Made by a program: the position numbers and the translations under genes. 64,000 nucleotides of DNA from assembly GCF_011075055.1 (NCBI RefSeq), contig NC_058151.1:744001-808000 (forward strand), given 5' to 3'. Below are positions 24,655-38,437 of this stretch, one piece after another. This DNA is from Mangifera indica (lineage: Eukaryota; Streptophyta; Magnoliopsida; Sapindales; Anacardiaceae). Numbering within the stretch: the first letter of the stretch is position 1; every line of letters starts with the position of its first letter. The notes under the pieces were generated by a model that was not told where the DNA came from, ran no database searches, and was given only the letters and a program-made list of their open reading frames with translations.

Positions 24655-26261
24655 TCTAATTATTTTTATTCAATTATTTAATTATATATTCAACTCTAAC
24701 TAATTTTTTGTTCTATAAATGAAAGATCCCATAAAAGTTTTACGGAGGATTGTTTTCATAATCAGTATGTTATGCTGCTAAAATTATTTACTCATATAAT
24801 ATTACTTATATTCTTATTTATCAATATATTTTTTTATAAATTTTGTTTAATAAAATTAATCAAATGTCTTATCCAATAATTGATGATCTAAATGCACTGC
24901 AGAGTTTGATATTTAAAGGCCTACATCCAAGAACATGATCATGACTAGTAGAAAGAATCGAATATTCATACAACTTACAGTTCCTGAAAACAAATGGAAC
25001 TGAGAGCTTATTTAATTAAACTTGTCATTAATTCATTAATCACCAGTTTCTGCAGGGACTCAAGATCCCCTCTTGTCATGTAAGTTTCCCACTTTCTCTT
25101 TATTCTGATCTTCAAGAATCCCATGGCCATAAGGGTCACAGAGCTTCAGCTACGTGCAGATATGGGGTTTGTATAAATAAACTTAGAATTTATTATAAAA
25201 ACAGTATTATACATATCTAATTTTGAATATCCAGATGATATGTCGTAATTTAAAGTAATTCAATCACATTATAAAAAATTATTTAAATACTTAATTACAT
25301 ACTCAAAACTAGGTGTGGAAAATTTTATTATTATTTTAAATTCCAATTAACAGATGGGATGATTAAATCATGATAAGATAGGAATCAAATTTAGAAAAGT
25401 AACAGATGAGCCAACACCTGGACAATTAAAATCAATTTAAATGAAAAGAAAATCTTGCCAAAATAAAAAACTTTCTGCAAATGATCCAATAGATAGAATG
25501 ATCTTTGGAGGCAAGTAACATCACTGAGAGTGATTGGCTTGACATTGATATATGAATTATTTATTAGGCTAAATTTGGTGCATGAATGCACCAATAAAAT
25601 AATTAAAAATGTTTTTATTAATATTAATTTTAATTAGTTGTCAAAGAAGCATCGTAATCAGTCTAGTAATTAGATTCCACAATGAGAGGATTAAAATAAT
25701 TTTGCATTAAATATAAAAAATATAATCCAATGAAATCGTATTCAAATTCTGCGGTATTGAGTTGAGCCACGTAACTGGGGATGTAAACTAGTTGTTATTC
25801 ATAAATTGATTCAAGCTTGTATAGTTGCTCCTAAAGTCTTACTTATTTATGAGCACAATATATCGAGATTTTCTTAGAAGCCTGCACGTGTAGCAAACAA
25901 TTGGATGTGTCATGCATCTAACGGAATAACTACGATAGATACTATTTTTCGTCACAATTTAGAATCTTTTACAAGATGGTTTATAATAGTAGTGTTGAGT
26001 ATTTGTTATTAAATTATGATATCCACTACAATGATATAGAGTAAATGTACATAAGAAAAATTGGACCGAAATAGATTTTGAATTTAGTTTGACTTATTAT
26101 TCAGGAGTTTACTTGTATAGTTATGACATTAATGACTCTGAGAGAATACTACAATAGAAAATATATAAAAATTACAAGAAAAGTGTTCTAAGAAGGACCT
26201 GAAGAGAGTTGTTCTCTTGGCAAGGGATCTTTATCCACAAGTTGAGGCATAAACTATAGCT

Positions 26262-26590
26262 TTTGTAGTTGGACATTTCTTTAAAAGATGTTCAGTGAGT
26301 AGGAGATTATCATATAACAACTCTATTTGTAAGTTTGGATACTAATGGAACTTAATATATACCTAATTAAGCTTATCAATTATATTTAAATTCTACTTCG
26401 AAAAAAATTTCAAAAAATTATTCTTTTATATCGTGAATAGATGTCACGAAAGAAATGTCAAATTTTACAGTTGGACGTTTCTCATGAAAATGTTTCGTGA
26501 GTAGAAGACTATTATATAACAACTCTATTTGTATTTTGAATACTAATGGAGCATGGAATATACCTAATTAAGCTTAATAAATTACATCTC
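26262..26590. repeat. Local tandem duplication, about 210 bp period
   Basis: A segment containing TTGGACATTTCT, GTGAGTAGGAGA, TATAACAACTCTATTTGTA, ATACTAATGGA and TACCTAATTAAGCTTA at 26262-26380 recurs diverged at 26472-26585. No function is evident. Confidence 0.7.
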
Positions 26591-29500
26591 ATCAAATCCT
26601 TGTTGAGGAAAAGTGGTGGAAATCACCATCGATCCTTGAAGTAAGGCAGAAGCTTCTTAATGCAAAGGTCTAATAAATTTGATGTTCAGGCTTTTTGTTA
26701 CCTTGAAGATTAAGATGTAAAAGATCTTGCCTAGAGATCTGTACAAGAAAACAAAGCTAGTATGACAAATTTGACATTAATCAGAGCTCATAAAAGCTAA
26801 GGAAACAAACCCTAGTTGAGTGTAACAATAAGCTAGTTTTTTGCTAGCTAGATGATAAAGTATATAGAGAACAAAATTACACGGAAACGATTCGGTGTTG
26901 GAAAAATTAATTTCCTAATGTTGTTGTTTGGTGATCTCATGCTATAACAAATTCATAAGGAGATTACATCGTTGAATTTTCTTTTCTACAACCTTGGTGG
27001 GGGCAAAACAAATTTTAATTTGCTGAAGAGAGGAAAAAAGATACATTGATTTGAGAATTAATACGTAACTGTGTCTTGCCCTTAAGAAGAAAGAAACTAA
27101 TGGACGTGGGAACTAATAGGAAATAATATCCTGACAAGACATGAAGGATAAAATTACAGGAAACCGCGTAGTTATAATAGTTGATCAAGACGTGAAATTT
27201 CACATTTGATTTTATACTCTCACAAGTGAATTTGAGTACATCTATATTTAAAGTGGGAGACCTTGGCTTAAGGTTATAAGATTAGTTTCCTGAGATTTAC
27301 CAATTTGTGGTCAGACTTCATCAAATAGAGTTTCTCGTATTTAAAACCCACCACAAGTAAAACAATCGGTTAAGGTGGTATATCTCAAGTGTAGAGTTGG
27401 AAGATATAAGTTCAAATTTACACTTTTACAAATACAGTGAGTATACACGTATTTGAAATAGAAGATTCTAAAGATGGAGTCTACCCACGAATATGGTTTT
27501 AAAGAGAATTTTAGAAGGAGGAAACTAATACATATAATAGATTAACAAAGTAGAGAGATATCTTATGAAATTATATTCACTTTAAATGAATATATCAATT
27601 TGGATATTAATAATAATATGTTATCATATTATTAGATTAATTTATATTAAAAATAAAATAATATTAATTATCTAGTTAATACATCATCTTTAATATCTAA
27701 ATTTATTCTCATTATAAATATACATAATAGATGTCTCAACAGCAAGTGGTAGCTGGAAGAAGAATCAAAGAGATAAAAATAAAAAGAGAATCCAGACCTT
27801 TCCTATGTTCTCTCTTCATTATTCCAATAATCAATTGCTATACATTAAAATTTAAATTGGATCCCACTTCAAGTACTTTCTCGGGTCCATTATGAACATT
27901 ATCTGTATGTGTTTGAGTGATTATAAGATTCACTAAGTCTGATTATTTCAATGAAATGAGCTGGATGAAGATACAATTGATTGATTGATTAGAGCTTACT
28001 GGGGTGAATGCCTCATCAGAAACCACAAAGCAAACATACAAGCTTGGTAATCTACGGAGTCTCATCTTTTAATTGCAGTCATTTGACTGTGAAAATGGCA
28101 ATCGTGGGGACAGACACAGGGCCTTTAATTATCACATATGCTTGTCGAGAGGCTGTGGGTTCCATGGATGGCCATTTTTGTGCTGTCTTAATCCACCGAA
28201 AGCCTGTAAAATCTCACATCCAGATGCATTGAAACGCATGCAAATTTATTTGTACTTCAAATGAATGCTTTCTAATGAAGTTATCATTTGTCTTTAACAG
28301 TTGAATGCCTGAATATCTTTTGATCTATCTTTTTTTGATCTTTCATTGATTATTTTCTTCCTTTTTAGACCATCGTGATTTGATATCAATAAGCCAATCG
28401 CTTCCCAAAGATTGCATGATAATAAAGCTCAATCTCTAGGTAAGCATTTTGAATTGATTCACATCAACCACAGTAATTATTGGTTTCCTAAGGATGAATA
28501 TATTTGGATTTAAGTAACAATAATAAGCAAGAAATAACAAGAACATAAAGAAAATAATGCACAAAGACATTACTTAGTTGGATTTTTTTTTTTTAATGAA
28601 ATCATACCTCTAATCAAATTTATTAGAAAAAACAAATAATACAACTTACAAAAAAAGAATACTTCGAAGTATAAGAATTTGACACAAAAGCTTTAAAATA
28701 GAGCAACACTTAAAAATACAATAAAAAACATTTCATCCAAACTCACACAAAATCAAAGAAAATAAAATATTTTCTCGAATCTTAGTGGATAAAAATATGA
28801 TGAAGACTCAATAGAATTCACTCGAGTCTATGTGACTTAGATAACCTTGGGTTTTTATACTCCGGTTTAATAAAATATTTGGGTCATGCCAAGAAATGAC
28901 TTGTAAGCCCCTGTTATAGTAAATTACAATTCTACCCTTCATTTGCAAGTTTAAGGCACACATATCCCGCAATAAACTATTACTCCAAACAAAATCTCAA
29001 TGAATGGCAAGCACATGCAAAACATTAAAAAAATTTAAGCTTTCACTGTTTAACTTGTATTGATTATAACACCGTACTCGTTTAAGGATAACCTGTACAA
29101 GAAATCATCAATGGTGAAAATCAAAGAGAGTCTCATCACCGATCGACCATTTTGAAAAAGCATATTGTACGGGGAGAGAGACCCCGCAATAATTAAGAAA
29201 TAATAATGCATATGATGATGAATGGCCATTGGCCAACATAAAATAGGAACGTCATTTCAATTGCTTCTCTGTAAGTCATGACCTAGCGACCTTCACTTCA
29301 CTGTACAATTAATAATGGCATTTATCGCATCAAGTTTCCTGTTTGAACCACGAATAAAGGGCTTCAGCAGCTCAGCTTGTCAGTTTGGCTTCAGGCGGGA
29401 ATCTAGATTCTGCATAAGCTAGGTACCTCGTTCAGCTTGCTTATTCGTTGGCATAGCTAAAATTCATATTTCTTTCCTCATTTAACTTTTATTTTCCATT

Positions 29501-31009
29501 CCGAACAAGGTCTGCATTGTTTTGTTATATTTTCTATGAAGTTAACACTTGACCTAAATATTTCTGTCCAATAGATTACAGGAAATATCGATGTAAATAT
29601 TTACAGATATAAATATCAAACTTGGAGGACCACAAATAATTGGAAGGACAGAGGAAAATATATGGCCATAAATAGCAAATTCCATGTTTTTTGATGTGGA
29701 ATTTCATTTTATATGCTGACAGGTAACATCAATGATAGTGAGAGCTTTAACTTCTTGCATGCTCAGGCTACCTTTGCAAATGAATTAGAGTGCGTGTGGA
29801 AACAATGAAATACATAAACATGCTTTGTAAAGTGAAAGTACAATTTATTTTAGTTCACTCCAAACAAAATTCCGTTCAACAGAGTCAATACTAGTATTTT
29901 ATCCATATTATACTTCAAAGAAAAGCTATTACAATTTTTGTTTTTAAAGTGCGTTTAGTTTTGATAATATTTTATTATTAAAAGTGAAATATCATCACAA
30001 AGATAAATTATTACGAAAATTATTAAAATTTAAATTATTTCTATATTTAGAAAAAAAATAAAAATTGGTAATAAAAGAATGCTAAAAAATTTTTAAATTT
30101 TATTCATATCACTTATTATTATATTAATTGAGAATGAAAATATTTTTATCATAAAAATTAATAAATAAAAATAAGATTATAATAAAATCAAGATTAATAT
30201 AATAATTTTTTATTATCTGATAAATAAATAAAATAATTTTAATAATAAAAGATGATAATTTTTTTAAACTTTAACCAAATATCCTCTTCAGGTATTGCTT
30301 TTCATAGATTAAGTCAACTGCTTACGGACCGGCGTCGTCAATTCCAACCCCTCTTTGTTTTTTTTTTTTTAATGATTATATTTAGATACTTAACTGCCCT
30401 TATTGCTAATAAAGGGCCTTATTATCACTAAACAGAGCTCGTTATAGAAAGCTAACCACAGAGCCCAAAATGATGCTTCACAGGCCCAAAACAATGCAAA
30501 GCAAGTCCATATATGATGCTTTTTAACTAATGTCCATGTTTAGCGGTAAATTATCGACTAATCCAGCTCCTCTACGTTACTAAAAGAAGGATTAGCGATT
30601 TCTAGCTTTGACTGATATAATTCAAAGTCTTCCCTTGTAGTTAAATGTAGGATTTGATTCAAATCGAATTATAATACCAGTTGACTTAAGTTTGATTTAA
30701 ATTTATAATTTATTCGAATTTAAAGTTATTTAAACTAATTACAGATGTTGTTAAAGAACCGCAAACAAAATTAATAGTATCAAATCTAGGGTTTGATAAC
30801 ATCAATACAATGTTAAAGGAATAGTATGATTAAAAGGTTTTTAATAAAATGAACAATATCATTATATGAATAAATAAGTTGATTTTAAACCGAATTATCA
30901 AAATAAAGTTTCAATTTAAAATCAGTTTGGTTAAGTCAAGTCATGAGTTTGATTCAAGTAAACTTGGATTGGAATGACCTCTAATTACTAATTAGGGTTG
31001 TGACGTGAT

Positions 31010-31260
31010 AGTCTTGCATATAGTTGGATTTGAGCCGATCCGAGATTGAGCTCAACCAAACTCAAACTCAATTCGGCTACTGTTGAAACGAGTCTGAGCT
31101 CGAATTCGAATTCAACCAGTCAAAAAATTCAATATTTGAATTCGGCTTGCTTACAGGTCGAGCTACTCTCGAGCTTGGCTCAGGTAGGCTTTACAAGCTT
31201 AATCATGAGTAGAGTTTGACAAGTTTAAATGAGTCTGTTCAAAACCCATTTGTTTTTATC
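31010..31260. repeat. Degenerate dispersed repeat, well-preserved copy
   Basis: GAGCTCGAATTCGAATTCAA at 31096-31115 and neighbouring GAGCTTGGCTCAGG words are the clearest copy of the GAACTCAA/TTCGAATT family. It is preceded by TTAGGGTTGTG. The internal words are partly self-complementary, so both strands look alike. Confidence 0.5.
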
Positions 31261-34200
31261 TTGTTTTTAATAATCAAGAACTAAATTGAACTATAATAAC
31301 TCATCTAATAAAATCAAATTACATAAATATCATTATTTAAATAAAAATTCATTAAATAAAAAAAATAACAAAAAATATGAAATATGTATTATTAAGTGCA
31401 AAGTTGCTTAATTCAACAGGAGAGACATTCGTATTGGTTATGCCAAATAAATTGGCAGGAGAAAGCATTCCGACAATGATCATTCTCCCTTTCCCTCTCC
31501 AAACATTCGAAATTATTTTATTGCCCTTGGACAAATGAGACCCACGCTTCTGAAACCACTGATATAGAAGTGGCATTTCTCTCTTCCTTTCTCACTTAGT
31601 ACGCCAGTAGAATGATTCAAAAGTCGCTCAGGAAAACCCAAAACAAAGGATATGATTGAAACTGTCGAAGCACATGGAAATTGTTTTACCAGATTTTGGT
31701 TTGTGCATTGTCATTGTTTGACTTGATAGCTGATTGCAATAAATGGGCTAGCTCTTAGCTCACGCAAACCTCAAATGGGGATTTTGAACGGGTTCTTGCC
31801 TGAAGTCTTGACAACATATATAAAAAGAATAGCATTAAATGCAATCAAAGCATCTAGTATTCGTCATAAATGAAGTTACCCTACCAAGACCAGGGAAATT
31901 AATGGTAAATTGGAGCTTGGCATGAGCTCCTTAATGTCTTCCCCACTGGATGCATCCGAAAAAGAAAACAGTATGTTAATTTATATATTTCCTGGACCTG
32001 CTCTCTACAGTGACTAGTTCTTTTAAAAACGAATTGTTAGGAACCCAGCACTGTTCCGATTCCAAACCAAATTCAACCAACCAATTGACAGCAAAAATAG
32101 AGATAAAAATTGCAATTTGTATCAAATATTAACTGTGTTTACAAGAATGACAATCATCTTGCCTACACACACATAAAACGACTATAACACTCACACTTTT
32201 TGCTTGCTAACAGGCTGCCTTGGCTTGAGAGCTAAGCCAAGCCGAGCTCAGGTTCGAGTTCGTATTTTCAAGTATATAAAACTCGAGTTCAAGCTCAAGC
32301 TTGTTCATACATAACTTCGTTTCGAATTTATTGGAATCGAACTCAAATTTGAGTTTGAATTAGCTGAATTCGAATCTAACCTTAGTATATTTATTGGTTC
32401 ATTCAAGATTAGCAAAAGCTGATGTATACCTTTGAACTGGCCATGGCCAATTGATGATCCATATCTTGCCTAGGCAATTAGTATAAGTCAAACCTTTGTG
32501 AACAAATTTTCTCAGCTTTCTCTTTTCTCATATTCTTCCATGGATATATACGATTTCACGATCACAGTGTTTTGTCCATCAAAACTGAATCTGAGATTCC
32601 AAGATTATCTGCCAAAAGGATCCTCACACCTTCGATGATGAATCCTGATAAAATATCATATCATTAAAAGATTCACAGGTAAATTTAGACGTCCCATCAA
32701 TAATTTTATTAGCTTTACAACCACATGTTCTAACCGGATTTTAATAATTTGAAAGATACTGCAGCACAACTTGGTCAAATGATATGTACTACAGAGACCA
32801 AGAACATTGATTTTTAGTAAACGGTTAGGCTTTTCATTTTTGTTAATTTATCCTTTTATTAAAGTCATTCATGTGACATAATATCTACGTAATTGGCACA
32901 AAACATATAGTCTTCAATGTAAATATACTATAAATTGGGGGATTCATATATGAATATATGTATGGTAAAATCGAATTTGAAAATAAAAATTTAATGCATG
33001 TAGACTATCAAACTAAATCCAAAACAAGGGTGGGTTAACTTAAATTTGATTTAAATTCAGAATTGTTAGTTCAAATTCGAGTATAACTTGTTCGAGATTG
33101 TTGTTCAATGATATCAAAAAAAAAATTGGTTGGAAAACAAAAAAAATCATTAATAAAAAAAATAATTGGCAAGACCAGATCTGATATGACAATATCGAGA
33201 AGACATTGATCTTGAGCCGAGTTTAAAAACTGAAACTTCAGTTTGAGTTTGATTTGTTCAAACTAGATTTGAATCCAAGCCAACTTAAAAAGAGACATGT
33301 AATTAACCGTAAGTCAAGATTCACCAAGTCAAAGATTGAAAACATGTTAGATGTTTGGTTAATAAACAAACAAACCCTAACCTTTGTGACTCCTCCTTTG
33401 AATTTTTAAACTTATCCTCATTAGTTGCTATTTTTGCACTCCCTTTTTTTATTTGAAAGTAATTTGAGGATTCCAATTGCTTTGATCTAAGTTGGGTCTG
33501 ATATTGATTTGAGTTTAATTTGAATTATAAAATGTAGTTCAAGTTTGAATTGATATATAATATCATTTCTATTAGCAAAGTAAATAATATTATTTAAAAA
33601 ATAAATAATATCCGTAAAAAAAAGAATAAAATCATTGAATAGATAAATAAATCGAATTCAAATCGAATTATAAAACTAAAATTTCAATTCGAGTTTGACT
33701 CATTTGAGTTAAATAATAAATTTAAATCAAATCATTTCAAATAAAATCCACCCACTTTTGAATCTTAACAACATTGTAAATGAAAGCTAATATATGATTT
33801 TCATATATGAAGTGCACTATTAGGTTCAACGCTTTGAATATTATCCCACCACTAAAATATTATTTTATTCCATTGATGAATTACAAGTATACACCTTTGA
33901 CATCTTACACAAGCAGAATGTCAAAACCTTATAATTAAGGGTGTCATGTGAATGGAGTTTGTTTCGCTTAAGTCTTAATTTGATTCGAATTAAATTTAAG
34001 ATAAAGATTCAATTTGAGCACTCAGTTCAAATTTTCTTTCCATAATTACCATTTATAATATAATATCTATTTATTCATCTTTAATAAATTTGAACTAATT
34101 TTAAATTAAATTTAAATTAATTATTATAAATTCGAATTAAATTCAAACCAACCCATATTCGAATTTGACTCGATTCGATTTTTCCCTTCTAATGGGACGA

Positions 34201-36020
34201 TTTTTACTTGGGTAGTTGATCTTCTTTATCTCTAGTAATTAAACTATAAACAGAAATCCACAAAATTGACTTCTTATTTGTTTCTTTTATACTTTTCAAT
34301 TTCTAGACTCCTGGAAAATTTTCAAAGTACAATGGAAGAGCAAATATTCGTCAAAGCTACTCATGGTCTTTTAAGACTTATTTGATCTATTTGGTGGATT
34401 ATAATAATTCCCTCACCAAAATTCACCTTTCATTGATGCGCGTTTTCTTGAATTCAATCGTGATTAAGTATAAGATTATGACTTTAAATCATTTTTTATT
34501 ATTTTCCCTTTATCAACCAATTCTATTTGTCTTTCTTTTTAACCAAAAACCATATAAGGATGCATTCATTTTTTTATACTTGACAGGGTCTTATCCTATA
34601 TCATATACTTGATTTCTGTTTCTCCCCATAACAAATAAAACTTGCTGAATAATTCTGAAAAATGTAAGTTAGAAGACTATCAATTTGGATAGTGCATTAT
34701 ATTTATCAATAATTAAGAGTAACACTAAATGTAATGACGATAGGGATGGATCTAAACTAAGCTTTCTCAGTTTGTTTTATCTCAGTGTTCAATTCGATGC
34801 AAGCTAGAGCTTTAAGCTTGGTAATTTGGCTAGAATCTCTCTCCAACAATAATGCTTATCTAGTTAGTAATACTAGGGCTAAACTAGAATCGAGCTTGTT
34901 CAGGTTTGAAAGTTAGTTTAACTCAATTCGGTTTGATTTGAATTTCTTCACTTCAAAAATTAACTGAATTCGAGTTAAGAGGTTCGACTCATTTTAAAAC
35001 TAAACTGAACTCGAGCTATAGAGAGTTTGGTTTGATTTGGCTCACGAGCTGAATGATGGCTCGATTTAGTTCGAACTAGGCTTGTGGCTCAATTCGAATT
35101 ATGTTAAATAATTGTTAAACGACATCGTTTTGTCAATAAGCCACGAACTTGAACCACATATCTGAGCCATGAATTTAAGTTATAAATTCGAATCGAATTC
35201 AAACCGAATCATTTTCAATCAAACCAACTTGAACCACCCTTAATATTGGCTCGACGAATTTGAGCCGAACTCAAACTAATGGGTGTTCAGGCTTGGCTTA
35301 GTTCATATCCACCCTTAGGTAATACTATTTATTTTGTCGTTGACATTATTTATCCTGCAAATGCTACTTTTAATTTTGCAAACGACCTCTCAACAATATC
35401 TCTAACTAGCTCGAATAAGCTTGAATTGGTAATTATGAATTTGAACCAAACTTAAACTATCCTATATTTGAGTTCAATTAGGTTACAATCCAACCACAAA
35501 TAACGAATTGCTACTAATAGATACTAACAAATGAGTACACATCCTTTATAATATGAAGTATTACACATAGAGTAACGGTATTACTTCTATATTATCTAAA
35601 TGTGCTCTCATTTGTATTAAAAATTGCTATCCTGAAAATGAGTATTACTATATATAAAAAAATATATATACAAATTTATTCATATAACTTGATATAATAA
35701 TATCTAATTAAATAACTTTGAAATAAGAGAAAAAATAAACAATCACATCATTTAATCAAAAGTTATCATTTCAGTTTGTATATATAAGTTTTTATAATTA
35801 ATTTGTATGCGTAATTTTATTTTCTTAAAAATAATAATGAAAGAATGAGATAGGATTAATTAATGTATAGACCGTAATTAAAAATGGTATTTTCAGTAAG
35901 CTGAATGGTAAAAAAGAATTATTCTAATATCAAATTTGGCTACGCAGTCTTCCTTATAGAGTCAAAATGAGCGAATGACTTGACCTGAGAAAAAACCAAC
36001 CTCCAAAGACTTTTTCACAG

Positions 36021-36027
36021 TATAAAG
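36021..36027 (+). promoter_or_regulatory. TATA box of the first NAC gene
   Basis: TATAAAG lies 95 bases before the ATG at 36116 within sequence conserved with unit 2. The homologous position in unit 2 (43917-43923) reads TACAAAG. Confidence 0.5.
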
Positions 36028-36115
36028 GAAGTTCTTTCAAGTTCAACTGCCATTGCACTCGCTGCAGAAAAAAGAATATCTCAGGTTGAAGAAGATCAAT
36101 TAATGTTCGACGATC

Positions 36116-38437
36116 ATGAACACAGAGAAAAGTTCGAGCTCTAAGGATGATCATAATGAGATGCAGCTTCCAGGGTTTCGGTTTCATCCAACAGATGAAG
36201 AACTTGTCGGGTTTTATCTTAGAAGAAAAGTCGACAACAAACCAATCGTCATTGAACTCATCAAGCAGATTGATATCTACAAACATGATCCATGGGATCT
36301 TCCTAGTATGACATACTTTTCATCAGTTTATTAGCTTTTAAATTCCTTAATTTTTAATAATTAGGTTAATTTATGTACTCAAAATTTTAGGGTTTTTGCA
36401 GGCGAGTTTTGATATAATCAATCAAATAATTAATCTTGTTCTTAGTTTGATCTGTTAGAGAAATGGATTTGAAATAAGTTCGATTGAATACTCTTGCTAT
36501 AGTCTTTCTTAACTAGTGCAATATGTAGTTCTCAGTGCAGCCCTATTTTTAGATGAAGACAATTATATTCATTTCCCTCAAAAGGACCATTTTAAATAAG
36601 CTTTCAAATCAAGGGTTTTTTTAAAGTGATTTCTTGCTATATATGTTTAACTTCTATCTTTAGACTATGAGCGATTGTATGGAGAAATTTACCATAAAAC
36701 TTATCAAATATATATGTTAGAATTACCAACTTTGTCTATAAGACTAACATGTATGTTGAAATTGATGACCACTTTTTCTATAAGATTGACCTATATATTA
36801 GAATTAGCGATCATTTCATGTATAAAGCTAACATATATGTTGGAAATGGTAACTATTTCGTCTATAAAGTTTGACGCATAAAAAGTTTATAAATGGTTTA
36901 AAATTATCTCATAAATAGTTGTTTTAATGTTGTTTCTTATCTTTTAAGAATAAGAATCTCAATAAGATTTCTCTTAATAATAAAAATCTTAATATATAAA
37001 TACAATATTATCTTGTATAAGTGATATAATAAAATATGAGAAAATTAATATTGACTATGCTAGACGTAACCTTGTTTTTAGTTAGCCAAAATCAATTGCA
37101 GGTTCTTTCTCTTGGTTGTTTATATTGGTTTATATATTGATTCTATACATTCTCTCATTGGATCAACCTAAAAGAATTAAACCTTTTTAGGGCTCTTGCG
37201 GTGCAATTATACATGCATATTTTGATGAAACACTATTTTATTATGCATGCAGATATTAGTTGTACGCCTGATGAGGAAGGTTATTTCTTTTGCAAAAGAG
37301 AGAGAAAATACAGAAACAGCATAAGACCAAATAGAGTGACGGGGTCTGGCTTTTGGAAAGCAACTGGCATCGACAAGTTAGTCTATTCTGATGGAGAACA
37401 AGAGCGCCGTGACTGCATTGGCCTCAAGAAAACACTTGTTTACTACCGTGGAGCTGCAGGAAAAGGCATCAAAACTGACTGGATGATGCACGAATTTCGC
37501 CTTCCCCCCAGCGAAAGTAGCTCCAATACTGCTCAAACCAGTCTCCAAGAAGCGGTATGCATGAGCCCGTTTAATAACATATAACTTTAACCATGAATTT
37601 TAATTACACATGATATACACATAAATTATAAAATATTAAATTAAATACTTTAAGATTATATAAATATCTAAAATATCACCAATTATAGAGTTTTTAAAAT
37701 TATCTACATCAGAGTAACTAGTTTTTGCTCTTAAAACCCCTAGAATGATAACTTTCAATATTTTTGATTTTAGAGATGAAACATAACTAATGTACGGTAT
37801 ATTAATAGGTCTCTTCATAAAAAATTTAATACATTTTAATATTCTTATTAATATTGTCATATCATAATATTTTAAGTGTATTAAACTTATTTTTATTGAT
37901 AATTTAAACTTACTTATAAATTATCACTAAACTATTCAATTATCTAATTATATTAAACCAAAATTATAATTAATAATATTTCATATCAATAAATTTTCTA
38001 CCGGTCTTAAGATATTTCATGTGAAAATGGTACTACCACAGGAAGTATGGACTATATGCCGAATCTTCAAACGAAATGTTTCATACAGAAAGCTGACACC
38101 AGATTCGAAAGAATCGTCTTCTCCAACGTTAATGGAGTCAGCCTGTAAAACATATTCTCTGGAGTCCAGCAATCAGCAACAGGAAAGCTACATCAGTTTC
38201 GAAGCTCCAACACCGATGAAACCCCTCATGATGGACGATTATTTCAACGAAATGAGGAACCAGCAGTTAGCTTCAGAACATTTTAATAATTTCGCCATAG
38301 CCAATTCTTCAATGTCAATGGCGTCGTCTTCAAGCCTTCAGAATCGCTACGAGAATCCTCATGACTTGTCATATGAGAATTGGGATGAGCTACGACAAGT
38401 CGTCGAATTTGCGTTGGATCCCAGCTCTCGCTCGTGA
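36116..38437 (+). CDS. NAC transcription factor, JUB1/NAC042-like, copy 1
   Basis: Three exons, 36116-36305, 37253-37554 and 38042-38437, join in frame (phase 1, then phase 0) to 295 residues. NAC subdomains in order: [56 protein letters not shown] with [20 protein letters not shown] with [10 protein letters not shown], and [12 protein letters not shown]. The C-terminal tail ends NWDELRQVV. The GIDK signature, the YYRG and [11 protein letters not shown] context and the terminal WDELR block match JUNGBRUNNEN1 (NAC042), a stress- and longevity-related nuclear regulator (family knowledge). The usual EWYFF of subdomain C reads EGYFF here. Intron 1 (947 bp) carries a 42-bp minisatellite. It is paired with a tandem copy at 44007. 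Confidence 0.93.
36709..36880 (+). repeat. 42-bp minisatellite in NAC copy 1 intron 1, about 4 units
   Basis: Units begin near 36709, 36748, 36789 and 36831 and alternate ACATATATGTT[A/G]GAATT with a block of the type TTTCGTCTATAAAG. The period is about 41-42 bp. The homologous array in the second NAC gene has about seven units. Confidence 0.75.

Larger units (their letters stand above)
24664..33740. other. Long gene-poor intergenic stretch
   Basis: No gene can be supported over 9 kb. A local duplication lies at about 26262-26590. Degenerate dispersed-repeat patches lie at 30650-31260, 32220-32400, 33020-33310 and 33490-33740. A low-complexity AT-rich element at about 29945-30290 starts GTGCGTTTAG and ends with an AACCAAAT-type complement, suggesting a MITE. 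The open frames at 28008-28232 and 31352-31576 (minus) are not recognisable. No transposase or reverse transcriptase motif was noticed. Confidence 0.45.

Noticed and set aside
28008..28232. 74-codon plus-strand frame
   Set aside because: No recognisable motif, no splice or promoter context, and the overlapping frame at 28073 is equally long. I could not support a gene.
31352..31576. 74-codon minus-strand frame (MPLLYQWFQKRG...)
   Set aside because: Composition is partly protein-like, but no family, promoter or adjoining exon could be found.
36675..36881. Open frame with a repeated YMLEL...IRLT pattern, also at 44561-44881
   Set aside because: It lies inside NAC intron 1 and is produced by a 42-bp tandem repeat whose length is a multiple of three; the protein-like periodicity is a by-product.
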